NCBI GenBank assembly: GCA_963971225.1
Contig: CAXARI010000001.1
Location: forward strand, 62,001 to 126,000
Length of the DNA stretch: 64,000 nt
Reading direction: 5' to 3'
Origin: Melieria omissa
Taxonomy: Eukaryota; Arthropoda; Insecta; Diptera; Ulidiidae
Notes under the pieces: model-generated
Seen by the model: the letters and a program-made list of their open reading frames with translations, nothing else
Told to the model about the DNA's origin: nothing
The model's database searches: none
In this document: positions 1-33,300 of the stretch, piece by piece
How the letters are laid out: every line of letters starts with the position of its first letter
Numbering within the stretch: the first letter of the stretch is position 1
Position numbers and translations under genes: made by a program

Positions 1-2440
<2,440 letters not shown>

Positions 2441-2719
2441 AAGTTGACCACGCCCACCTTTTACGCCTTCCTGCAATTCCCATGACGACAGAAATTAACT
2501 GTGCTATATTTGTGCAAAACAATATGGATATAGAAAAATTTTGCGAGTCATTGCAGCAAATATCTTTATGTTGTATATAAAAATTAATGTATATTTGTTT
2601 GTTGGTCCCACGGCATTAAAACTCAAAAACTAGATAGCCGATTAGCTGAATTTTTCACGGAATGTTCGTCTTGAGTAAGTCTCGGTAAGCCACATAGTGC
2701 GAATGCGACCCGATAGGTA

Positions 2720-3606
2720 GGCGTGGCACCTCCCATACAACTTAAATTTTCAATATGGAATATTTTCGTAATGTGAAGTCGAACAGCATTAGAATTTGGT
2801 GCGGGTCCACCGTTTAGATGTTCCGTTTCACTGGTAAAATTTGATGGGCGTTGGACAAAAGGCGTGGCACTTTTTAAATGCCAGTGTAACTTTAAAACTA
2901 TAGCGTTCTCATTAATGACACTCGGTACAAACGTACGGTTTAGTTGTGTTTTTCCATATGGGGAATAGGGTGGGTTTTTGACAAGGGGGCGTGGCACCGC
3001 CCATACAACTTAAAATTTCAATATGGAATATGTTCAGAATGAAAAATCCGGCAGCATTAAAATTTGGTGCGGGGTGACCGTTTAGACGTGCCGTTTCACT
3101 GGTAAAACTTTGTGAACGTTGGACAAGAGGTGTGGCACTTTTTAAGCAACTCAAATGTTTCGAATAACTTTGGAACTTTGGAACTACAAATCACACATCA
3201 AAGATTTACGATTTAGATGCCCTTCGACATGGGGAATGGGTTGGGTATTGGACGAGGGGCATGGCACCGCCCATAGAACCCAAATTTTTAATGGGGAATA
3301 GCTTCGGAACAATAAGTTGGAAAGCTTTGAAGTTTTGTATATCATCGTCCCATAGATGTGTTATTCTACTGGCAAAATATTATGGGCGTTGAATAAGGGG
3401 CGCGGCATATTTTTGGGACTGAAATTTTCCGCGGAACTTTGGAACTGAAAGTCGCATATTAATGAAACCAGGTCACACCCTTCGGCTGGAGGAATGGATT
3501 GGGCATTACATAAAAGGCGTGGCATCGCCCATAGAGTATAGTATGAAGAAACTTGATCTATTGGGCCCATTGAAGCTTGCGTGCAAAACCGCAGGGCCCT
3601 ACTTGT
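2720..3606. repeat. distal diverged tandem repeats, about 257-271 bp
   Basis: A block around GGCGTGGCACC..CCCATA..AA recurs at about 2720, 2988, 3259 and (partial) 3516. Each is followed by ATGGAATA/ATGGGGAATA, a conserved GGTAAAA or GGCAAAA stretch and a GGGCGTTG or GAACGTTG box. Copies are much more diverged from each other than the proximal subrepeats, so this half is probably older. The near-equal period of both halves may reflect one ancestral repeat, which I cannot demonstrate by eye. Confidence 0.75.
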
Positions 3607-8317
<4,711 letters not shown>

Positions 8318-8565
8318 GTTAACACAACCGGTGCACCCGTTACGACACGCATCACGCGGCACTGCAACGTGTGTAGTTTCCCACCAACTCGGAATGCAAT
8401 CGAAGCACCGTGTAACCCGAAACTCCTTGCGTTGCCCAATTCTGCTGACTCCACTTCTACCGGCGGCGGTGCCGCGGCCGAGTCAGCATTTACCAGCAGC
8501 AATGCCGAGGTTTAGTTTAAGCTGTTAATTAGAATAAGTTTAGTTTATTTTCGGGAGCGGAACGG

Positions 8566-8571
8566 AATAAA
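8566..8571 (+). promoter_or_regulatory. AATAAA polyadenylation signal in LTR
   Basis: Canonical hexamer in the GGAATAAACGG context, about 110 bp before the LTR end, as expected for 3' end formation in the R region. The same hexamer is present in the other LTRs. Confidence 0.7.
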
Positions 8572-8604
8572 CGGTTTAAAAGTAAGATTGGAGTTTTATT
8601 TGCT

Positions 8605-8639
8605 AGCGCGAGGAGCTCCCCGAGGGAGTTCCTCGCGCT
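8605..8639 (+). promoter_or_regulatory. strong stem-loop in the LTR (R/U5 side)
   Basis: The arms AGCGCGAGGAGCTCCC and GGGAGTTCCTCGCGCT pair over 16 positions (one G-U) around a 3-base loop. The position just after the polyadenylation signal suggests a role in polyadenylation choice or strand transfer during reverse transcription; that role is inference. The same stem-loop is in every LTR of the window except the 5' LTR of copy 4. Confidence 0.75.
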
Positions 8640-8674
8640 CATTTTTTTGGCGGCCACCTGGCGGCGACCTTAAC

Positions 8675-8692
8675 TGGCGCCCGAGCAGGGAC
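8675..8692 (+). promoter_or_regulatory. primer binding site, tRNA-Lys type
   Basis: TGGCGCCCGAGCAGGGAC starts at the last base of the LTR. It is the complement of a tRNA-Lys 3' end with one mismatch, and lysine tRNA is a known primer choice in the gypsy group. Beginning at the terminal LTR base without a spacer is an errantivirus trait. Confidence 0.85.
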
Positions 8693-8956
8693 CTGACTGC
8701 GATTCCTACGGGACCCTCCAGTCAGGCTTGTAATTTCAAGTATAACAAACCAATCAATCCTGCGATTCCTACGGGACCCTCCAGGATATAACAATTATGC
8801 CGACTGCGACTCCTACGGGACCCTCCAGTCAGGTTAAACAATTGAATATGTAAATATATAAAAATTAAGAAACTGATCGACCCTGCGATTCCTACGGGAC
8901 CCTCCAGGGTATAACCACCTGCTGGCTGAGATCCTGTAAATCAGGCCCTCCAGCTT
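8692..8956 (+). repeat. five leader hairpins with a constant loop and variable stems
   Basis: Four copies of a core CGATTCCTACGGGACCCTC (one with a C for T) lie at about 8693-8726, 8757-8787, 8801-8833 and 8880-8910; a degenerate fifth is at 8920-8956. Each is bracketed by complementary arms that differ between copies yet still pair: CCTGACTG/CAGTCAGG, ATCCTG/CAGGAT, GACTG/CAGTC, ACCCTG/CAGGGT and GCTGG/CCAGC. Compensatory stems around a constant loop point to selection on RNA structure, for example packaging, dimerisation or translation control. The position also matches the repeat-type insulator in the gypsy leader, so a protein-binding DNA array is the alternative. Confidence 0.8.
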
Positions 8957-9505
8957 ATGTACGGATCCTTGGTCATGGTTAGACGACAGGTCATTCCGCT
9001 TAGCGGAGAATCATTACGGCCAGGATACTGTACGGTGGAGTTAGTCGTGCCATTAGTAGGTCGCTGACAAGCATAAACGTCAGCTTCCAAACGGGGCAAC
9101 CACGACGCTCCCGAAGCAGTAAATCAGTAACAAAGGAACGTCGCTCGGGTGGACGCCAGGCCAACTAGCTCCAATCTTGTTTTTGCTAAAATTGCGGTGG
9201 AAAAAATAAAAAGAAAACCTACAACAAAAGAAAAAAAAAAAAATTTTTTCAAAAATAAAAGTGAAAAAGAACCACGTATAGTTGCCGATACAAATTGCAG
9301 AAGAACTTACAAGATTTTGAAATAAAAGTGCAAGGTCGAAGGTGAAAAAGATCGAGAACTCAAAATATCTTCTCGAAAAAAAAAGCAGTGCAAAAATTTA
9401 AGAAAAAAACCTACATCAAGAACAAAGGTGCACAGACGAGGTAGAAGGGATCGAAGAAGAAGGCGCAAGGATTGCTGAAATCGACAAGACGTAGACGTAG
9501 CAAGG
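8957..9505 (+). other. untranslated leader of copy 1
   Basis: A-rich leader between the hairpin repeats and the first ORF. A small palindrome (TCCGC..GCGGA) lies near 8995-9010. The last stretch before the start codon (9487-9505) is absent from copy 4, whose leader diverges after GAAATCGACA. This marks the left edge of the inserted segment that carries the ORF. Confidence 0.7.
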
Positions 9506-10312
9506 ATGGAAGACTTGAGTAAAGCAGTGACAGAACTGACGGGGGCGGTGAATGCGCTCCTCGAGCAAATTCGCGGGCTCGAGCCCCGGCTAGGCGTAGA
9601 TACCGCAAAGAAATCGCGTTATCAAGCAAATACTGTAAGTGTACCTACGGTTGACAAAAATAAAAACCGCTCTTCCCATTCCCAGATGCGCAAAATAGTC
9701 CAACCAACGTTTGCAACGAAAACATTTAGTTATAAGCGAGGTGATAACAAAATACTGGGACTGATAGGCGTTGAGTATGTAATCAAAATGCTTAAAGGCT
9801 CTGGTGACTTAAATGCGAGGTTTGAGTGTGGGTTATGCGAACTTATGTCGGATGGGTCTGGTATGCAAGATCACTTGATGGGCTACAATCACCGTCTGAA
9901 ATTTTGCGAAAACCACTTTCCGACTGCCATACGGCAATGCCGACAATATATCGGAAAAATTCCTGAAGAGGATGCTCAGAGAGTTATGTTACAAATTTTG
10001 AAAAAATTGGCTGTCGCTATAGAGAAACATCATGGCCGAGATTTGCCGTATGAATGCATGGAGCATGATTTTAATATCAATCGTTACGAGATTCTTTCAA
10101 AAATATTTTCAGTTCGTCATGCCTCTGAACTATATGGCCCTACTTTTACTCATATAGTAAATTCAAGAGACGTTGAGCAGTTAGTCGCAACAAGGCATAA
10201 CCTTGTTCCCCCGAAATCTTCGAATAAGGCAGGTGACAGGGTTTACGTGAGAGATAAACAGAAAAAAGAAAATAAGCAAAAATATATATTTCCTCTCAGG
10301 CGCAATAAATAA
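9506..10312 (+). CDS. chimeric gag-start / C2H2 zinc-finger protein, 268 aa, captured in the element
   Basis: Intact ORF in the position of gag. Residues 1-37 (MEDLSKAVTELTGAV..) resemble the N-terminus of copy 4 Gag (MDDIQKALIELTGGL..) but are clearly diverged. The body has no counterpart in copy 4. Residues 108-129 give C108-x2-C111-x11-H123-x5-H129, a C2H2 spacing typical of U1/matrin-type fingers that bind RNA or act in nuclear complexes. A mostly helical, charged region follows (about 145-230). Residues 241-250 (KAGDRVYVRD) recall the end of some retroelement integrases, and the last ~17 residues are read from the 49-bp leader repeat. I do not recognise the source gene. A host gene fused to a gag start from a related element is the best reading; function is unknown. 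The translation is identical in copies 1, 2 and 3. Confidence 0.75.
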   Translation: MEDLSKAVTELTGAVNALLEQIRGLEPRLGVDTAKKSRYQANTVSVPTVDKNKNRSSHSQMRKIVQPTFATKTFSYKRGDNKILGLIGVEYVIKMLKGSGDLNARFECGLCELMSDGSGMQDHLMGYNHRLKFCENHFPTAIRQCRQYIGKIPEEDAQRVMLQILKKLAVAIEKHHGRDLPYECMEHDFNINRYEILSKIFSVRHASELYGPTFTHIVNSRDVEQLVATRHNLVPPKSSNKAGDRVYVRDKQKKENKQKYIFPLRRNK

Positions 10313-10402
10313 AAAAGAAAATAAGCAAAGATATATCTTTCATCTCAGGCGCAATAAATAAAAAAGAAAATAAGCAAAAATACATATTTCCTCTCAGGCG
10401 CC
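10262..10402 (+). repeat. 49-bp tandem repeat, three copies
   Basis: Three units of the form AATAAATAAAAAAGAAAATAAGC..CTCTCAGGCGC. The first encodes the C-terminus of the chimeric ORF and supplies its stop. Copy 4 has six units of the same repeat upstream of gag, so the tract belongs to the element leader and varies in number. Confidence 0.85.
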
Positions 10403-10430
10403 CTGTGAACCCTAGGAATTCTTTAGTAAT

Positions 10431-10538
10431 ATGGACGATATCCACAAGAGCCACATTAAAAACATAGACCAAACAACCAAAAATTCCAAAGGTAACAGAC
10501 GTAGTCAGGGCAACAGGGGGGGTTCACAGGAAAAATAA
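10431..10538 (+). pseudogene. gag/pol deletion remnant, 35 codons
   Basis: The start codon and first four codons of gag (MDDI) run directly into the last 31 codons of pol and its stop, in frame. Everything between, about 4.6 kb in copy 4, is gone. The junction sits on a 4-base match (TCCA) present at both ends in copy 4. The identical junction occurs in copies 2 and 3, so the deletion happened once, before these copies spread. Any peptide made would carry none of the enzyme domains. Confidence 0.88.
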
Positions 10539-11125
10539 AAAGAAAAAAAAAGAGATAAAAAAAAAAAAAAACACAAAAAAAAAAAAAAAAAAAAAAAAAG
10601 CACAAAACACAAATAAAAAACACGAAGAGAGGAAAGAACACAAAAGACAAATAAAAAAAAAAAAAACAAACACAAATAAAAAACACGAAGAGAGGAAAGA
10701 ACACAAAAGAGAAATAAAAAAACACAAATAAAAAACACGAAGAGAGGAAAAAAACACCAAACATAAAAAACACAAGGAAAAGACACAAAGAAAACAAGAG
10801 AAACGAATTGGCCCGAAGAAGCAACAGAGAAAAGAAAAAACACACTATTCAAAAAAAAAAAAGAGGAAAAAATACATAAAGCCCAAATTAACAAAAACGG
10901 AAAAACACTTTTTACCAATAAAAATAAAGGATAAATGTAATATAATATATATAATACAATACATCTACTAGGAGAAAAATTTTGATTGATTTCTAAATTA
11001 GCCTTAAGAATCCTTATGTAAACAATTGTCAATTTACCCTTAAGAGTATGATAATAACAAACAGAATTAATGGTAATGGTCTAGTAGTAGTAACAGTAAT
11101 AGAAATTCAACTCTGTAATCAATAA

Positions 11126-11192
<67 letters not shown>

Positions 11193-11631
11193 GTTATATT
11201 ATAATCCGGCAACCCTTATTAACTACTACTATTTCTAACTATTACTATTAATATTACTACTACAAATACTATAACAATTATAACAACATGTATAACAACT
11301 AAGTTTAACCAACTACTAATACTAATGTAACTACTGCTTAGAGAAGAAAATGAAAATTGTAAGGAGTTCAGTTCGAAAATAAAGATTGTTGAAACAGCAT
11401 CGAACCTATTTTATAATTATATATATATATATATTAGCATATATTAGCAATTACGGAAAATTACAACCTAGAAGCCACTACATAATACAGAAATCAATCA
11501 AAATAACAAAAGAAATTGCATACGAATAAGCAAATGAGATGTCCTAGAACAAGGACGAAGTCCACTCAAATGAATGGAACAATTTTTAGCAAGTAGTACA
11601 ACATGTTTTAGCAAGTACAACATGTTTCAGA
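10539..11631 (+). other. A-rich pol-env spacer of copy 1
   Basis: No gene. From 10539 to about 10870 it is almost all purine on the element strand, with a degenerate repeat around AACACGAAGAGAGGAAAGAACAC. A run of 49 A at 11128-11176 is followed by a short TA run; a second TA run lies near 11420. The stretch just before the env start ends in TTTCAG, which could act as the 3' splice site that errantiviruses use for env mRNA. Confidence 0.7.
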
Positions 11632-12281
11632 ATGATTACGATGGCTATGACGACGGTACGCGGCCTACACGTGTTCGAGTATAAGTCTCCAATCGTCACC
11701 ATGAAGGAGGGCAACGCTCGGATTCTGAATGGGAACTTCAACCTGGTACACGTCATGAACATACAACAATACGAAGAGTTGGTGGGAGAAATAAAAGAAG
11801 CTGTCAAGGATGTTGAAGTGACCGAAAGGAGGACACACTGTTTCTCAGCAACTTTTTTGGCCCCGCCACGTCGGGAAACTACTCGAGAAATCTTAATGGA
11901 ACCTACATCATCCAGATCCAGAACGAGTCGGTGCTAATAAAGGACAAGCTCTTTTCAACCCGATCGTATGTGAAAACTCAAATAATGCCCCCGATCCTCT
12001 CAAATATCACGAAAAGTATCCCCAAGATAGACGTAAGCTATTTGCACCAGCTAAGCCTGAAGAACATCGACAGACTCCAGGATCTGCAGGTTAAATCAAA
12101 TGTTTCATTAGCCACCGACATAATTATCGTCACTATAATAATTCTTTGCTCGCTGATAATATGGAAATATCTTACGAGGAATCTCCACATCCCTCGCATA
12201 TACCCCATAATCGAGCACACGGCATCCCCCGCTAAACCACCACGCCTAACATCACTTAATCTGCGGGACGCAGATATTTGA
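11632..12281 (+). pseudogene. env: env, internally deleted and out of frame
   Basis: Encodes the N-terminal part of an errantivirus Env (11632 to about 11830), then a deletion junction, then the C-terminal part in another frame (11931-12281 open, the homologous stretch starting about 11831). In intact relatives Env is a class I-like, F-type membrane fusion glycoprotein. What remains of the C-terminal part contains the membrane anchor (IIIVTIIILCSLIIW) and a basic cytoplasmic tail. The lost middle is present in copy 4; the junction falls at an 8-base match there. The broken frame means no functional Env is expected. Confidence 0.85.
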
Positions 12282-12290
12282 AGGGGGAGG
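12280..12290 (+). promoter_or_regulatory. polypurine tract
   Basis: GAAGGGGGAGG immediately before the 3' LTR, the expected RNase H-resistant primer for plus-strand DNA synthesis. It overlaps the last base of the env frame. Confidence 0.9.
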
Positions 12291-13197
<907 letters not shown>

Positions 13198-13198
<1 letters not shown>

Positions 13199-13215
13199 GG
13201 CGCCCGAGCAGGGAC
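13198..13215 (+). promoter_or_regulatory. primer binding site of copy 2, tRNA-Lys type
   Basis: Same 18 bases as in copy 1, overlapping the last LTR base. Confidence 0.85.
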
Positions 13216-13479
13216 CTGACTGCGATTCCTACGGGACCCTCCAGTCAGGCTTGTAATTTCAAGTATAACAAACCAATCAATCCTGCGATTCCTACGGGAC
13301 CCTCCAGGATATAACAATTATGCCGACTGCGACTCCTACGGGACCCTCCAGTCAGGTTAAACAATTGAATATGTAAATATATAAAAATTAAGAAACTGAT
13401 CGACCCTGCGATTCCTACGGGACCCTCCAGGGTATAACCACCTGCTGGCTGAGATCCTGTAAATCAGGCCCTCCAGCTT
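13215..13479 (+). repeat. leader hairpin repeats of copy 2
   Basis: The same five hairpins as in copy 1, with the same loop core and the same stem variants in the same order. Confidence 0.8.
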
Positions 13480-14028
13480 ATGTACGGATCCTTGGTCATG
13501 GTTAGACGACAGGTCATTCCGCTTAGCGGAGAATCATTACGGCCAGGATACTGTACGGTGGAGTTAGTCGTGCCATTAGTAGGTCGCTGACAAGCATAAA
13601 CGTCAGCTTCCAAACGGGGCAACCACGACGCTCCCGAAGCAGTAAATCAGTAACAAAGGAACGTCGCTCGGGTGGACGCCAGGCCAACTAGCTCCAATCT
13701 TGTTTTTGCTAAAATTGCGGTGGAAAAAATAAAAAGAAAACCTACAACAAAAGAAAAAAAAAAAAATTTTTTCAAAAATAAAAGTGAAAAAGAACCACGT
13801 ATAGTTGCCGATACAAATTGCAGAAGAACTTACAAGATTTTGAAATAAAAGTGCAAGGTCGAAGGTGAAAAAGATCGAGAACTCAAAATATCTTCTCGAA
13901 AAAAAAAGCAGTGCAAAAATTTAAGAAAAAAACCTACATCAAGAACAAAGGTGCACAGACGAGGTAGAAGGGATCGAAGAAGAAGGCGCAAGGATTGCTG
14001 AAATCGACAAGACGTAGACGTAGCAAGG
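13480..14028 (+). other. untranslated leader of copy 2
   Basis: A-rich leader matching that of copy 1; no gene or further site seen. Confidence 0.65.
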
Positions 14029-14835
14029 ATGGAAGACTTGAGTAAAGCAGTGACAGAACTGACGGGGGCGGTGAATGCGCTCCTCGAGCAAATTCGCGGG
14101 CTCGAGCCCCGGCTAGGCGTAGATACCGCAAAGAAATCGCGTTATCAAGCAAATACTGTAAGTGTACCTACGGTTGACAAAAATAAAAACCGCTCTTCCC
14201 ATTCCCAGATGCGCAAAATAGTCCAACCAACGTTTGCAACGAAAACATTTAGTTATAAGCGAGGTGATAACAAAATACTGGGACTGATAGGCGTTGAGTA
14301 TGTAATCAAAATGCTTAAAGGCTCTGGTGACTTAAATGCGAGGTTTGAGTGTGGGTTATGCGAACTTATGTCGGATGGGTCTGGTATGCAAGATCACTTG
14401 ATGGGCTACAATCACCGTCTGAAATTTTGCGAAAACCACTTTCCGACTGCCATACGGCAATGCCGACAATATATCGGAAAAATTCCTGAAGAGGATGCTC
14501 AGAGAGTTATGTTACAAATTTTGAAAAAATTGGCTGTCGCTATAGAGAAACATCATGGCCGAGATTTGCCGTATGAATGCATGGAGCATGATTTTAATAT
14601 CAATCGTTACGAGATTCTTTCAAAAATATTTTCAGTTCGTCATGCCTCTGAACTATATGGCCCTACTTTTACTCATATAGTAAATTCAAGAGACGTTGAG
14701 CAGTTAGTCGCAACAAGGCATAACCTTGTTCCCCCGAAATCTTCGAATAAGGCAGGTGACAGGGTTTACGTGAGAGATAAACAGAAAAAAGAAAATAAGC
14801 AAAAATATATATTTCCTCTCAGGCGCAATAAATAA
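14029..14835 (+). CDS. chimeric gag-start / C2H2 zinc-finger protein, 268 aa (copy 2)
   Basis: Translation identical to the ORF of copy 1: gag-like residues 1-37, C2H2 pattern at 108, 111, 123 and 129, helical charged C-terminal region. The start is the first ATG after the leader and aligns with a gag-type N-terminus. Transcription would come from the LTR of this copy. Being part of a recent duplication, its intactness here adds little independent evidence for selection. Confidence 0.75.
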   Translation: MEDLSKAVTELTGAVNALLEQIRGLEPRLGVDTAKKSRYQANTVSVPTVDKNKNRSSHSQMRKIVQPTFATKTFSYKRGDNKILGLIGVEYVIKMLKGSGDLNARFECGLCELMSDGSGMQDHLMGYNHRLKFCENHFPTAIRQCRQYIGKIPEEDAQRVMLQILKKLAVAIEKHHGRDLPYECMEHDFNINRYEILSKIFSVRHASELYGPTFTHIVNSRDVEQLVATRHNLVPPKSSNKAGDRVYVRDKQKKENKQKYIFPLRRNK

Positions 14836-14925
14836 AAAAGAAAATAAGCAAAGATATATCTTTCATCTCAGGCGCAATAAATAAAAAAGAAAATAAGCAA
14901 AAATACATATTTCCTCTCAGGCGCC
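14785..14925 (+). repeat. 49-bp tandem repeat, three copies (copy 2)
   Basis: Same three units as in copy 1, overlapping the 3' end of the chimeric ORF. Confidence 0.85.
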
Positions 14926-14953
14926 CTGTGAACCCTAGGAATTCTTTAGTAAT

Positions 14954-15061
14954 ATGGACGATATCCACAAGAGCCACATTAAAAACATAGACCAAACAAC
15001 CAAAAATTCCAAAGGTAACAGACGTAGTCAGGGCAACAGGGGGGGTTCACAGGAAAAATAA
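14954..15061 (+). pseudogene. gag/pol deletion remnant of copy 2, 35 codons
   Basis: Four gag codons fused to 31 pol codons and stop, with the same junction as copy 1. Confidence 0.88.
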
Positions 15062-15646
15062 AAAGAAAAAAAAAGAGATAAAAAAAAAAAAAAACACAAA
15101 AAAAAAAAAAAAAAAAAAAAAGCACAAAACACAAATAAAAAACACGAAGAGAGGAAAGAACACAAAAGACAAATAAAAAAAAAAAAAACAAACACAAATA
15201 AAAAACACGAAGAGAGGAAAGAACACAAAAGAGAAATAAAAAAACACAAATAAAAACACGAAGAGAGGAAAAAAACACCAAACATAAAAAACACAAGGAA
15301 AAGACACAAAGAAAACAAGAGAAACGAATTGGCCCGAAGAAGCAACAGAGAAAAGAAAAAACACACTATTCAAAAAAAAAAAAGAGGAAAAAATACATAA
15401 AGCCCAAATTAACAAAAACGGAAAAACACTTTTTACCAATAAAAATAAAGGATAAATGTAATATAATATATATAATACAATACATCTACTAGGAGAAAAA
15501 TTTTGATTGATTTCTAAATTAGCCTTAAGAATCCTTATGTAAACAATTGTCAATTTACCCTTAAGAGTATGATAATAACAAACAGAATTAATGGTAATGG
15601 TCTAGTAGTAGTAACAGTAATAGAAATTCAACTCTGTAATCAATAA

Positions 15647-15713
<67 letters not shown>

Positions 15714-16152
15714 GTTATATTATAATCCGGCAACCCTTATTAACTACTACTATTTCTAACTATTACTATTAATATTACTACTACAAATACTATAACAATT
15801 ATAACAACATGTATAACAACTAAGTTTAACCAACTACTAATACTAATGTAACTACTGCTTAGAGAAGAAAATGAAAATTGTAAGGAGTTCAGTTCGAAAA
15901 TAAAGATTGTTGAAACAGCATCGAACCTATTTTATAATTATATATATATATATATTAGCATATATTAGCAATTACGGAAAATTACAACCTAGAAGCCACT
16001 ACATAATACAGAAATCAATCAAAATAACAAAAGAAATTGCATACGAATAAGCAAATGAGATGTCCTAGAACAAGGACGAAGTCCACTCAAATGAATGGAA
16101 CAATTTTTAGCAAGTAGTACAACATGTTTTAGCAAGTACAACATGTTTCAGA
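15062..16152 (+). other. A-rich pol-env spacer of copy 2
   Basis: Purine-rich repeats, then 49 A at 15649-15697 and a TA run; differs from copy 1 by one or two bases in A tracts. No gene seen. Confidence 0.7.
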
Positions 16153-16802
16153 ATGATTACGATGGCTATGACGACGGTACGCGGCCTACACGTGTTCGAG
16201 TATAAGTCTCCAATCGTCACCATGAAGGAGGGCAACGCTCGGATTCTGAATGGGAACTTCAACCTGGTACACGTCATGAACATACAACAATACGAAGAGT
16301 TGGTGGGAGAAATAAAAGAAGCTGTCAAGGATGTTGAAGTGACCGAAAGGAGGACACACTGTTTCTCAGCAACTTTTTTGGCCCCGCCACGTCGGGAAAC
16401 TACTCGAGAAATCTTAATGGAACCTACATCATCCAGATCCAGAACGAGTCGGTGCTAATAAAGGACAAGCTCTTTTCAACCCGATCGTATGTGAAAACTC
16501 AAATAATGCCCCCGATCCTCTCAAATATCACGAAAAGTATCCCCAAGATAGACGTAAGCTATTTGCACCAGCTAAGCCTGAAGAACATCGACAGACTCCA
16601 GGATCTGCAGGTTAAATCAAATGTTTCATTAGCCACCGACATAATTATCGTCACTATAATAATTCTTTGCTCGCTGATAATATGGAAATATCTTACGAGG
16701 AATCTCCACATCCCTCGCATATACCCCATAATCGAGCACACGGCATCCCCCGCTAAACCACCACGCCTAACATCACTTAATCTGCGGGACGCAGATATTT
16801 GA
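16153..16802 (+). pseudogene. env: env of copy 2, internally deleted and out of frame
   Basis: Same N-terminal part, deletion junction and frame-shifted C-terminal part (16452-16802 open) as copy 1, including the membrane anchor. Confidence 0.85.
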
Positions 16803-16811
16803 AGGGGGAGG
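16801..16811 (+). promoter_or_regulatory. polypurine tract of copy 2
   Basis: GAAGGGGGAGG directly before the 3' LTR. Confidence 0.9.
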
Positions 16812-33289
<16,478 letters not shown>

Positions 33290-33300
33290 CCTCCCCCTTC
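33290..33300 (-). promoter_or_regulatory. polypurine tract of copy 3
   Basis: Reads GAAGGGGGAGG on the minus strand, directly before the 3' LTR. Confidence 0.9.

Noticed and set aside
8364..8528. Short frames on both strands within the LTR (about 65-74 codons)
   Set aside because: LTR sequence is regulatory; the frames exist on both strands, lack domains and extend into flanking AAT or env by chance.
8692..8956. CRISPR-like look of regularly repeated, partly palindromic cores
   Set aside because: Too few repeats, irregular spacing, variable arms, eukaryotic retroelement context and no cas genes. Leader hairpins explain them.
10456..11032. Phenylalanine-rich frames opposite the A-rich spacer, also in copies 2, 3 and 4
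   Set aside because: They are the complement of purine tracts on the noncoding strand and change with A-run length between near-identical copies.
11128..11176. 49-base A run as the tail of an inserted retroposon
   Set aside because: The tract sits at the same place in the other short copies with different lengths, shows no target duplication and is part of the element spacer.
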